Under the pieces are notes generated by a model. The model made no database searches, was not told the origin of the DNA, and saw nothing but the letters and a program-made list of their open reading frames with translations. A program made the translations under genes and the position numbers. Below are positions 56,602-64,000 of a DNA stretch of 64,000 bases, in pieces. Location of the stretch: positions 1-64,000 of the forward strand of contig JAJFFQ010000064.1 of the NCBI GenBank assembly GCA_021776565.1, read 5' to 3'. The first letter of the stretch is position 1; each line of letters opens with the position of its first letter. Origin of the DNA: Robiginitomaculum sp. GTDB taxonomy: Bacteria; Pseudomonadota; Alphaproteobacteria; Caulobacterales; Maricaulaceae.

Positions 56602-58544
56602 GATGCGCTCTTTGATGGCACACGGGCCACCAGATTTTGACGCCGACGACGCCAGCCTGGGCCAAAACCGCCCACAAGACTACCAAACCCGGTCATGGCT
56701 GCACCCACCCATATCCAGCCGATCAGCGGGCGATTAAAAAGACGCACCGCCCAGCCCTTGATAATCGTCTTTTCCCCACCCTTTTCCGTCAGTGCGGAAA
56801 TGGTGACATGCAAGTCACCAAAAACCGTAGAGGCCAGTGCCGCCTCGGTGGTGGGCATACCGCTTGCCGGATAAAATCGCCGCTCAGGATACAGAACGCG
56901 AGTGACCTTGCCGGTTTTGTCTAAAATACTGATCTGCGCCCGCTCGGCGGTAAAGTTTGGCCCGGTGACGCCGGTTATACCATCAAAGCGCGCCTGAATT
57001 TTGCCAAGCTGAACAACCTGTCCCGGCACCACGGCCTGGCTCACTTCGGTTGAAAATAGCGCCGTACTGGCCATACCCAAAGCCGCGATAGCAAGGCCAA
57101 TATGACCCAGAACCATGGCCCATTGATCCAGCGTCCATAGGGTTTTGCGCCGCCTTACACTGTGGGTAATCATCCCTGCCCCAACCCACAGTGATGCGCC
57201 AACTGCCAATGGCCCCATGATAGCACCTGGCTTCAAGGCCATGGTCAGCGCAAAACCCGCCAGCGCAATGCCCAGCGCAAAGCGGCTCTGCCCCACAGTC
57301 TGCATGAGCGTGCCTTTGCGCCACATGGCCATTGGCGCAAGCCCCATGGCCGCCATGCCAATGATGAATAATGGTACCGCCGTAGCCGCAAAAAACGGGG
57401 CGCCGACGGACAGTGGCGCAGCACCAATGGCGTCAATCAATAACGGGTAAAGTGTACCCAGAAAGACGGCGGCGGCGGCGGAACTCATCACCAGATTATT
57501 GACCAAAACCATGGCTTCTCTTGAAGCCGGGGTAAAACGAATATCTGATTCAAAGTCTCGGGCGCGCATGGCAAAAAGTGTCATCGCCCCACCGATGGTC
57601 ACCACCAGATACGCCAGTATGGCCAGCCCCCGCTCCGGATCCACCGCAAAGGCATGAACCGATGTCAACAACCCTGATCGCACAATAAATGTACCAATAA
57701 GACTGAGCGAAAATGTCACAATAGCCAGTAATACCGTCCAGCCCGGAAAGCCCCCGCGCCGTTCCAGCACCAAGGTTGAATGTACCAGCGCCGCACCAAC
57801 AAGCCATGGCAGCAGCGAGGCGTTTTCCACCGGATCCCAAAACCAGTATCCGCCCCAGCCCAGTTCACGATACGCCCACCAGGAACCCAGCGCGATCCCC
57901 CAGGTCAAAAATCCCCAGGCGATCAACATCCAGGGACGTGCGCGCTTCGCCCAGTTCGCATCAATAGTACCTTTGGCCAGCGCCCCTACAGCCATGGCAA
58001 AAGGCACGGCAAACCCAACATAACCCAGGTAAAGCAATGGCGGATGGATAATCAGGCCCACGTCTTGCAATAACGGATTTAGGCCACGCCCATCAACTGC
58101 CGCCGGAATTTGTCGCCAAAATGGATTAGACGCCAGCGCAATAAATGCCAGAACACCTGCGCTAAGAAGACCAAGCACACCCACGGCAAACCGCCCGTCC
58201 CGGGTTTGCCCACCCTGGAATTGGGCAAAAGCCGCACCATAAATGCCAAGTAGCAACGCCCATAACAGCATTGATCCTTCATGATTACCCCAGCCAGCAG
58301 CAATTTTATAGAACATCGGTTTGGTTGAATGGCTGTTGGCGACAACAGAGGTGACAGAAAAATCTGTGGCAGCAAAAGCGGCGAGCAAAAACATGAATGA
58401 AGCCAGCACTGCCACCGCATGTGCCCGTGCTGCACTGACAGCCAGAGCAGCACCATTTTTATCCTTGCTAAATGCAGCGTAACTTTGCAACAAGGCACAA
58501 CCCAGTGCCAGCAATAACGATAACAATCCAAGTTCTGCGCTCAT
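56598..58544 (-). CDS. ccmF: Haem lyase subunit CcmF
   Basis: CcmF, with CcmH and CcmI, attaches haem to apocytochrome c in the periplasm. The 648-residue protein has about 14-15 transmembrane segments, and its WWD motif is WGGYWFWDPVENASLLPWL. The periplasmic C-terminal segment before the last helix (GPNFTAERAQISIL..ERRFYPASGMPTTEAAL) is also conserved. It is the promoter-proximal gene of the minus-strand ccmFHABCDI operon. ccmE is divergent, about 150 bases away. Confidence 0.97.
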   Translation of the reverse strand: MSAELGLLSLLLALGCALLQSYAAFSKDKNGAALAVSAARAHAVAVLASFMFLLAAFAATDFSVTSVVANSHSTKPMFYKIAAGWGNHEGSMLLWALLLGIYGAAFAQFQGGQTRDGRFAVGVLGLLSAGVLAFIALASNPFWRQIPAAVDGRGLNPLLQDVGLIIHPPLLYLGYVGFAVPFAMAVGALAKGTIDANWAKRARPWMLIAWGFLTWGIALGSWWAYRELGWGGYWFWDPVENASLLPWLVGAALVHSTLVLERRGGFPGWTVLLAIVTFSLSLIGTFIVRSGLLTSVHAFAVDPERGLAILAYLVVTIGGAMTLFAMRARDFESDIRFTPASREAMVLVNNLVMSSAAAAVFLGTLYPLLIDAIGAAPLSVGAPFFAATAVPLFIIGMAAMGLAPMAMWRKGTLMQTVGQSRFALGIALAGFALTMALKPGAIMGPLAVGASLWVGAGMITHSVRRRKTLWTLDQWAMVLGHIGLAIAALGMASTALFSTEVSQAVVPGQVVQLGKIQARFDGITGVTGPNFTAERAQISILDKTGKVTRVLYPERRFYPASGMPTTEAALASTVFGDLHVTISALTEKGGEKTIIKGWAVRLFNRPLIGWIWVGAAMTGFGSLVGGFGPGWRRRRQNLVARVPSKSAS

Positions 58545-58692
58545 AGTTCTTTTCTAACCGGATTTTTGCCCGTGCACACCCTGTCCAGTGTGATAATGGA
58601 TGTGTTCCACCAAAATGAAGCAGCATCACACCTTGTTGCTCTCCCCTCTTTGCCGCTAAAATGATGTATTCGGCTATACAAGCGAGCGTGAC

Positions 58693-59118
58693 GTGAAACC
58701 CAAAAAACGAAATTCCCGACTTTTTGCCATTGGTTTGGGTGGTATTGCCCTGATTGCCGCTGTCTTTCTGGTCACATCTGCCCTGCGGCAAAGTATTTCC
58801 TATTTTTATTCTCCAACAGAAATTGTCGAAGCAAAGCCCACATCGGACAAAAAACTGAGTCTTGGAGGCATGGTTGAGGAAGGTAGCATCAAGCGTGGAG
58901 TGGGACTAAAGGTTCGTTTCAGTGTTACAGATTTTGAAAACACTGTTGTTGTGGAATATGACAAAGTTTTGCCGGATTTGTTTCGAGAAGGCCAAGGCGT
59001 TGTTGCCGAGGGCGCCTTGAATGAAAGCGGCGTGTTTATAGCAACACGTGTATTGGCCAAGCATGATGAAAACTATATGCCACCACAGGTTGCCCGGTCT
59101 CTAAAACCTGCCTCTTGA
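58693..59118 (+). CDS. ccmE: Haem chaperone CcmE
   Basis: CcmE binds haem covalently through a histidine and passes it to CcmF. The 141-residue protein has one N-terminal membrane anchor (about 10-30) and the haem-binding VLAKHDENYMPP element with His124 and Tyr128. The start is the GTG at 58693. The gene is divergent from ccmF instead of preceding it in the same operon, so the stoichiometry may be set by separate promoters in the 148-base gap. Confidence 0.96.
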   Translation: MKPKKRNSRLFAIGLGGIALIAAVFLVTSALRQSISYFYSPTEIVEAKPTSDKKLSLGGMVEEGSIKRGVGLKVRFSVTDFENTVVVEYDKVLPDLFREGQGVVAEGALNESGVFIATRVLAKHDENYMPPQVARSLKPAS

Positions 59119-59374
59119 ACCTGTTGAATTCATACTAATCAATAAAGTTTTCCTGTAATTCTTCAATATTTGTGTTGCATTTGCACAACAACCGCGCCGA
59201 AAAGCGGATTTCTTGATTTTTTGCCACTTGGTCTATGGTGTTTTCCCAACCAATCCTTTACTCATAGACTAGCTATGCAGGAATCAAAACTGAATGGCGC
59301 GAATAGTGTGTCCGTTTATCTGATACTACGGGCAGTATGTTTTAATGTTCGAGGGGCAGCCTCGGGAGGGGATT
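59119..59374 (+). promoter_or_regulatory. 256-base leader region of the OmpA-like gene
   Basis: The region between ccmE and ompA contains a weak hairpin (CCGC/GCGG) with a T-rich stretch after it, possibly the ccmE terminator. A short hairpin (CGAGG 59350-59354 with CCTCG 59360-59364) sits right before the GGGAGGGG ribosome binding site of ompA. The long leader of a porin gene is a likely target of small-RNA control, but I cannot identify a partner. Confidence 0.35.
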
Positions 59375-60469
59375 ATGAAGAAATTACTTCTTTCTGCAGT
59401 TGCAACTGCAGCAATGTTGGGGGCAACCTCAGCCGCTTATGCCAGCGATGAAGGCTGGTATTTACGTGCAGGTCTGGGCTATGGCGGCCTGGAAAGCATG
59501 AATATCAACGGTGCCTTGAACGGAAAAATCAATTCCGAAAGCGAACTTCGTCCCACCCTGGGTCTTGGTTATGACTTTGGCAATAACTGGCGTGTCGATT
59601 TTGATTTCACGCAACGCTATAACGACACTGGCGCCGTCAGCAAACAACCTTTCAGTTCATCTGACTTGAGCACAACATCGTTTATGGCTAATGCCATTTA
59701 CGACTTTGACATCAACAGTAGGCTGGTTCCTTATGTTGGTGTTGGTGTTGGTTATGCCCGCACACATCTCAGCGCCATTGGCACGCTTAACGGCCTACCC
59801 TTTTCACCAGTTGGTGCCGCCAAGGATGCCCAAAGCGACATAGCCTACAATTTCCTGGCTGGTTTCGGTTATAATTTCAACCGCAACTGGGCTTTTGATC
59901 TTGGCTATCGTTATTTCAAGGCTGGTGGCCAGAACTTTGATGCTTTCAGTGGCACTTCACCAAGCTTTATTGATATTGGCAGCTATACGTCTCACGATAT
60001 TTTTGCTCAGTTCAAATATAAATTTGGTGCACCACCACCTCCACCACCACCACCTCCGCCTCCGCCTCCGCCACCTCCGCCTCCGCCGCCTCCACCACCT
60101 CCGCCTCCACCACCTCCGGCGCCTGTGTGTAACAATGTGGCATTCACGGTGTATTTTGAGTGGGATAAATCGGATCTCACGCCTGAGGCCTATCAGCAAA
60201 TTGCTGCGGCGGCGGCAAGAGCACAGCGTTGCACGATTACGCTGGCCACAGTCACCGGCTACACGGATAAGTCTGGCTCGAAGCGTTATAATGTTGGGCT
60301 TTCAAAACGCCGGGCAAAAATCGTCAAGGCTGAGCTGGGCAATCGCGGTGTAAACACCGGACTGATTACCATCGACTATAAAGGTGAAACCGACCCGGCT
60401 GTACAAACGCCTGATGGCGCACGTGAGCCTCTGAACCGTCGTTCTGCGGTGTTCATCCAGGTGCGTTAA
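59375..60469 (+). CDS. OmpA-family outer membrane protein with 29-proline linker
   Basis: The 364-residue protein starts at the ATG at 59375 with a strong ribosome binding site. It has a signal peptide (residues 1-21), an eight-strand beta-barrel (about 25-218; repeats such as LGLGYDFGNNWRVDFDF and GFGYNFNRNWAFDLGYRYF), a run of 29 consecutive prolines (60032-60118), and a C-terminal OmpA domain with NRRSAVFIQV and GYTDKSGSKRYN that binds peptidoglycan. It anchors the outer membrane to the cell wall and may be a small pore. A strong terminator follows. The proline run uses a mixture of CCA, CCT and CCG codons. Confidence 0.95.
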   Translation: MKKLLLSAVATAAMLGATSAAYASDEGWYLRAGLGYGGLESMNINGALNGKINSESELRPTLGLGYDFGNNWRVDFDFTQRYNDTGAVSKQPFSSSDLSTTSFMANAIYDFDINSRLVPYVGVGVGYARTHLSAIGTLNGLPFSPVGAAKDAQSDIAYNFLAGFGYNFNRNWAFDLGYRYFKAGGQNFDAFSGTSPSFIDIGSYTSHDIFAQFKYKFGAPPPPPPPPPPPPPPPPPPPPPPPPPPPPPAPVCNNVAFTVYFEWDKSDLTPEAYQQIAAAAARAQRCTITLATVTGYTDKSGSKRYNVGLSKRRAKIVKAELGNRGVNTGLITIDYKGETDPAVQTPDGAREPLNRRSAVFIQVR

Positions 60470-60491
60470 ATATTACGCTCTTGAGAGTTTG

Positions 60492-60527
60492 AAAAGCGGC
60501 TTGACCCTGTGTCAGGCCGCTTTTTTT
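60492..60527 (+). terminator. Intrinsic terminator of the OmpA-like gene
   Basis: The stem AAAAGCGGC (60492-60500) pairs with GCCGCTTTT (60516-60524) and continues inward with TGAC/GTCA. Seven T residues (60521-60527) follow. It is 23 bases past the stop codon. Confidence 0.92.
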
Positions 60528-60666
60528 ATGTCACCATTTCAGATACAATGCGTACTGTGATAACTCAAAGCATTACCGGCTTCCCAAGCCGGTAAAACAG
60601 GTGCAAAATTAAAAAAATTGTTTGATTGTTTATTTCCTAACAAAAAATAATTCGTGGAGACCCCTT

Positions 60667-61959
60667 ATGAGCAAGTCTGAGAAACCTTACCGTAAACGTA
60701 AAATTGGCAACCATAATCTCAAACCTGAATCACTGGTTATGGGATATGGGCATGATCCGCACCTCTCGGAAGGGGCAATTAAACCACCTATTTTTCAAAC
60801 ATCAACTTTTGCCTTTCGCAGTGCAGAGCATGGTGCTGCCTACTTCCGTCTTTCCCGTGGAAAGGCTGAACCCGGCGATATAAAAGACCCGGGTCTTGCC
60901 TATACACGGATTAACAATCCTAATCTGGAAGTCCTTGAAGACCGTTTGACGCTTTATGATGGTGCCGAAGATGCTTTGGCTTTCGCCAGTGGCATGGGCG
61001 CCATTACAACCGCACTTATGGCATTTGCAGAACCGGGAAAGGTTTTTGTCTATTCCAGTCCGCTTTATGGGCCAAGCGAGATGTTTTTGCAGAATTTCCT
61101 GCCCCGCTTTGGTGTCAAAAGCATCTCTTTCATGGCTGATGCCGATGAGGAAGAGGTTCGTGCCGTTTTTGAAAAAGCCGCAAGCATGGGTGAAGTGGCC
61201 TGTGTTTATACCGAAACGCCCGCAAATCCGACCATAGCTCTTGTTGATCTTGATCTATGTGTCTCTCTGGCCAATGAATTGGAAAAAACCCAAGGCACAA
61301 AACCGGTTGTGATGGTCGATAATACCCTGCTTGGCCCCTTGGGACAGACACCAATTATCACCAATGGTGTTGATCTGGTGCTCTATTCCCTGACTAAATA
61401 TATTGGTGGTCATTCTGATCTCATTGCCGGTGCCGCGCTTGGTTCATCAGCGTATATTGCACAAATAAGAGCTTTGCGCACCGTGTTTGGTGCCGTGCCT
61501 GACCCGCATACCTGCTGGTTACTCATGCGATCGCTGGAGACGGTAAAATTGCGCATGGTCGCCGCCGCAGACAATGCCAAGATTTGTGCAGACTTTTTAG
61601 CCGCTCACCCCAAAGTAGAAACAGTGCGCTATCTTGGCCATCTGGACGATGAACCGATCAAAAAAGAACGCTTTGAGCGCATGGGCCAATCCCCCGGATC
61701 AACATTTTCTTTTGATTTGAAAGGTGGTCAGGACGCTGCATTTACAATGCTCAACGCCTTGCAGATGATTAAGCTGGCGGTCAGTCTTGGAGGCACAGAA
61801 AGTTTAATGTGCCACCCTGGCTCGACAACCCATTCGGGCGTGCCAGAGGATATTCGTGAGGCCCAGGGCTATACACCGGGGCTGGTGCGTTTTTCAGTAG
61901 GCATTGAAAGTGCCGAAGACCTGCTCGTAGACCTCGAACAGGCTTTAGGGGCCATCTAG
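60667..61959 (+). CDS. Cystathionine gamma-synthase / methionine gamma-lyase family PLP enzyme
   Basis: A Cys/Met-metabolism PLP-dependent protein of 430 residues, of the long subgroup annotated as 'cystathionine gamma-synthase family'. The internal aldimine lysine is in YSLTKYIGGHSD, the N-terminal IKPPIFQTSTF and YTRINNPNLEVLEDRL are typical, and the C-terminal CHPGSTTHSGVPEDIREA and FSVGIESAEDLLVDLEQAL are intact. The start at 60667 has GGAGA seven bases upstream. The exact reaction (gamma-synthase or gamma-lyase) cannot be told. It abuts the next gene without a gap, so the two are coupled. Confidence 0.92.
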   Translation: MSKSEKPYRKRKIGNHNLKPESLVMGYGHDPHLSEGAIKPPIFQTSTFAFRSAEHGAAYFRLSRGKAEPGDIKDPGLAYTRINNPNLEVLEDRLTLYDGAEDALAFASGMGAITTALMAFAEPGKVFVYSSPLYGPSEMFLQNFLPRFGVKSISFMADADEEEVRAVFEKAASMGEVACVYTETPANPTIALVDLDLCVSLANELEKTQGTKPVVMVDNTLLGPLGQTPIITNGVDLVLYSLTKYIGGHSDLIAGAALGSSAYIAQIRALRTVFGAVPDPHTCWLLMRSLETVKLRMVAAADNAKICADFLAAHPKVETVRYLGHLDDEPIKKERFERMGQSPGSTFSFDLKGGQDAAFTMLNALQMIKLAVSLGGTESLMCHPGSTTHSGVPEDIREAQGYTPGLVRFSVGIESAEDLLVDLEQALGAI

Positions 61960-63210
61960 GTGGAATATGTTACTCTGAACGCCGAAGAACAGGCCATCGT
62001 TCAGGGTATTGGCAATCGTGAAGCCCTTATGGTGGAACGTATCAAGGCGTGGTCAGCGATCAATTCCGGCAGCACCAATCGTAACGGTCTTGATCGTCAA
62101 CGCAACGCCATCAAAGAGGCATTTGCGATTTTGAGTGGAACGCTTGAGGACGTGGCTTTACCTGACGTTTCCGACATTCGCAGTGATGGTGAGGAGGTTG
62201 TGCGCACCTTTGCACCCACTCTGGTTTTGCGACAACGCCCCGATGCCCCTGTGCAAATTGTGTTGACCGGTCATTATGACACGGTATTTGCCGTCGATCA
62301 TGAATTTCAAAACTGGAAAATGCTGGATGATGATACAATAAACGGCCCTGGTACTGCTGATATGAAAGGTGGGCTGCTGGTTATGCTCGAAGCCCTTGGC
62401 GCACTGGAAACGAGTGCCCATAAAGACCGGCTTGGTTATACTGCGCTCATTAGCCCGGATGAAGAAATTGGCTCGCCGGCATCGGCATCCTTGTTGGCCA
62501 AATATGGCGCCAAGGCCGATTTGGGCATGACCTACGAGCCAGCCCTGGCCGATGGTTCACTATCAGGGGCGCGTAAGGGATCGGGTAATTTTGCCTTGAT
62601 TATCCGGGGTAAGGCGGCCCATGCAGGGCGAGAACATCATCTGGGCCGGAATGCCCTGGTTGCAGCGGCAGATGCTGTGCAAGCCCTTGCCGCACTGACC
62701 AACGCACGCCCTGGCTTGACCGTCAATCCGGCAAAAATTGAAGGTGGTGGCCCCAACAACATCGTTCCAGAGTTGGCCATTGTACGCTTTAACGTGCGTC
62801 TTGCCTTACCGGAAGATGCTATTTGGGTAGAAAGTCAGTTTAAGAATATAACAAAAGAAATTGATAATATTGATGGTATTACTGCTAAGCTAACCGGTAC
62901 TTTCACCCGCCCGCCAAAACCAATGGCCCCGCCCAATAAACGGCTTTTTGAAATGACCCGCGCTGCCGGGGCCGCACTGGGCCTTGATATTGTCTGGCGC
63001 GATACCGGGGGTGTATGCGAAGGCAATAATTTATGGGCGGCGGGCTGCCCTAATGTGGATACCCTGGGTGTGCGCGGTGGCAGTATACATTCAGCAGAAG
63101 AATTTGCCATTCTGTCCAGCCTTGTTGAACGCGCACGACTTAGTGCTGTTCTTTTGCTTAAATTTGCCTCTGGCGAGTTTGATGCCAAATCGCTTAAAAC
63201 CTTAGTCTAA
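61960..63210 (+). CDS. M20-family hydrolase (carboxypeptidase G2-like)
   Basis: A cytosolic metallohydrolase of 416 residues starting with GTG at 61960, directly after the preceding stop. The zinc ligands and catalytic residues appear in TGHYDTVFAVDH, GPGTADMKGGLLVMLEALG and SPDEEIGS, and a dimerisation-domain HAGREHHLGRNAL is present. No signal peptide is present. Homologues often sit beside astA in alphaproteobacteria, where they may act on N-succinylated or N-acylated amino acids in arginine breakdown; that is an inference from the downstream astA gene. Confidence 0.9.
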   Translation: MEYVTLNAEEQAIVQGIGNREALMVERIKAWSAINSGSTNRNGLDRQRNAIKEAFAILSGTLEDVALPDVSDIRSDGEEVVRTFAPTLVLRQRPDAPVQIVLTGHYDTVFAVDHEFQNWKMLDDDTINGPGTADMKGGLLVMLEALGALETSAHKDRLGYTALISPDEEIGSPASASLLAKYGAKADLGMTYEPALADGSLSGARKGSGNFALIIRGKAAHAGREHHLGRNALVAAADAVQALAALTNARPGLTVNPAKIEGGGPNNIVPELAIVRFNVRLALPEDAIWVESQFKNITKEIDNIDGITAKLTGTFTRPPKPMAPPNKRLFEMTRAAGAALGLDIVWRDTGGVCEGNNLWAAGCPNVDTLGVRGGSIHSAEEFAILSSLVERARLSAVLLLKFASGEFDAKSLKTLV

Positions 63211-63229
63211 CAATCAAACGGATTCGCCT

Positions 63230-64000
63230 ATGTATGTTGTTCGCCCCATAGAAACGAAAGATTTCGACGCCTTTATGGTGCTTGCGGAACTTTCAGGCCC
63301 GGGATTTACCAGCCTGCCAGATGACCAGGAATTACTCAAAGGGCGTATTGATCTCTCACAAGCCAGTTTTAAGGCCAATGTCAGAAAACCAGGCGAAGAA
63401 GGATATTTGCTGGTACTTGAAGATATGCAGACCAGTCAGGTTGTCGGCACCTCTGCAGTCAAGGTGGGCGTTGGTGTCAGCAAACCGTTCTTCAATTTTC
63501 GTATGTTCAGTATCGCCCAGACTTCTGTGGCAGCAGATCGCCGCTTTAACATGGATGTCATGATCTTAGTCAATGAATACAATGGATCAACCGAGGTCGG
63601 CACCTTATTTCTACACCCCGATGCACGCGGCGGTGGCACCGGTGGCCTCATTGCCCAATCCCGGTACCTGCTGATGGCTGCGCAACCCGAACGGTTTAGT
63701 CGCACGATTATTGCCGAATTACGCGGCGTGGTTGATGACCAGGGGTATTCGCCCTTTTGGGATCATTTAACCAACAAGTTCTTCCATATGGATTTTATCA
63801 AGGCAGATTTTCTTTCTGGCACCACAGACAAGCAATTTATTCTGGATTTAATGCCAAAATACCCGATTTATGTGGATCTCCTGCCTGAAGATGCACGCAA
63901 GGTCATTGGTCAGGTGCATACAGAAGGCGGCGGAGCCAGAAAACTTCTGGAACGTGAGGGTTTTGTTTTTGACCGCGTAATAGACATTTTCGAGGGTGGC
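63230..64000 (+). CDS. astA: Arginine N-succinyltransferase AstA (partial, runs off the right edge)
   Basis: AstA performs the first step of the arginine succinyltransferase pathway, making N-succinylarginine from arginine and succinyl-CoA. The frame begins at the ATG at 63230 and remains open for 257 codons to the end of the window. Characteristic stretches include MYVVRPIETKDFDAF, TLFLHPDARGGGTGGLIAQSR (acyl-CoA loop) and LMPKYPIYVDLLPEDARKVIG. About 80-90 residues are missing at the C-terminus. It is 19 bases past the M20 gene; astD and astB would be expected beyond the edge. Confidence 0.95.
   Translation, partial: MYVVRPIETKDFDAFMVLAELSGPGFTSLPDDQELLKGRIDLSQASFKANVRKPGEEGYLLVLEDMQTSQVVGTSAVKVGVGVSKPFFNFRMFSIAQTSVAADRRFNMDVMILVNEYNGSTEVGTLFLHPDARGGGTGGLIAQSRYLLMAAQPERFSRTIIAELRGVVDDQGYSPFWDHLTNKFFHMDFIKADFLSGTTDKQFILDLMPKYPIYVDLLPEDARKVIGQVHTEGGGARKLLEREGFVFDRVIDIFEGG

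Noticed and set aside
60032-60118. Candidate microsatellite or phase-variable repeat
   Set aside because: Although every codon is proline, the third positions vary irregularly, so there is no perfect repeat unit for slippage.
59895-60353. Plus-strand frame rich in His and Leu over the OmpA linker
   Set aside because: It is the +1 reading of the polyproline coding run and has no independent support.

Overview
The window looks like a chromosomal segment of an alphaproteobacterium of intermediate GC content. This rests on gene content only: a complete-looking System I cytochrome c maturation locus, RlpA, RuvX, a DUF482/COG3146 acyltransferase, an AstA-type arginine catabolism locus and an OmpA porin with a long proline linker. 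No rRNA or other strong taxonomic marker is present, so the assignment stays at class level.

Layout. 1-5400 (minus strand): a TPP riboswitch, a small membrane protein, thiC and a small unknown gene, with a membrane protein and acetoacetyl-CoA synthetase upstream. 5600-10460: an alpha/beta hydrolase, then a plus-strand run (ArsR repressor, AHSA1/SRPBCC protein, RidA, COG3146 acyltransferase, alpha/beta hydrolase, HIT protein) closed by a bidirectional terminator against rlpA. 11700-17270: tRNA-Ser(UGA), a BarA-like tripartite hybrid kinase, a divergent receiver-HATPase protein overlapping a TadG-like surface protein, and tRNA-Lys(UUU).

17303-38033 is an accessory surface-polysaccharide island. 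A complete IS6-family element beside tRNA-Lys bounds it on the left and an IS3-family transposase remnant on the right. It has four alternating transcription blocks: (+) glycosyltransferase, heparinase II/III-like lyase, WecB, WecC and a bi-domain oxidoreductase; (-) a WbpG-like amidotransferase with HisH2/HisF2 ammonia-supply partners, downstream of an asparagine-synthetase-like gene; (+) Wzx flippase, Wzy polymerase, GT2, methyltransferase and an unknown membrane-anchored protein; (-) an O-antigen ligase/polymerase. Together they suggest a ManNAcA-containing polymer, possibly with an acetamidino-type sugar, made by a Wzx/Wzy route with its own lyase. No initiating transferase, Wzz, Wza or Wzc is present.

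38339-53083 is core-like: an Atm1-type ABC exporter, LysM protein, LOG-family protein, RuvX, cyclophilin, RidA and M20 genes, a PAS hybrid kinase, topA, rnr and a NUDIX hydrolase. 53086-59118 is a tightly coupled ccmFHABCDI operon with ccmE divergent and no ccmG. The window ends with the OmpA-like porin, a Cys/Met-metabolism PLP enzyme, an M20 hydrolase and a partial astA running off the right edge.

The best leads are the TPP riboswitch whose P1 stem contains the ribosome binding site of an uncharacterised membrane gene placed in front of thiC, the lyase plus acetamidino-sugar module in the island, and the receiver-HATPase/TadG pair beside the BarA-like kinase. I saw no CRISPR array, prophage, toxin-antitoxin pair or recognised defence system.
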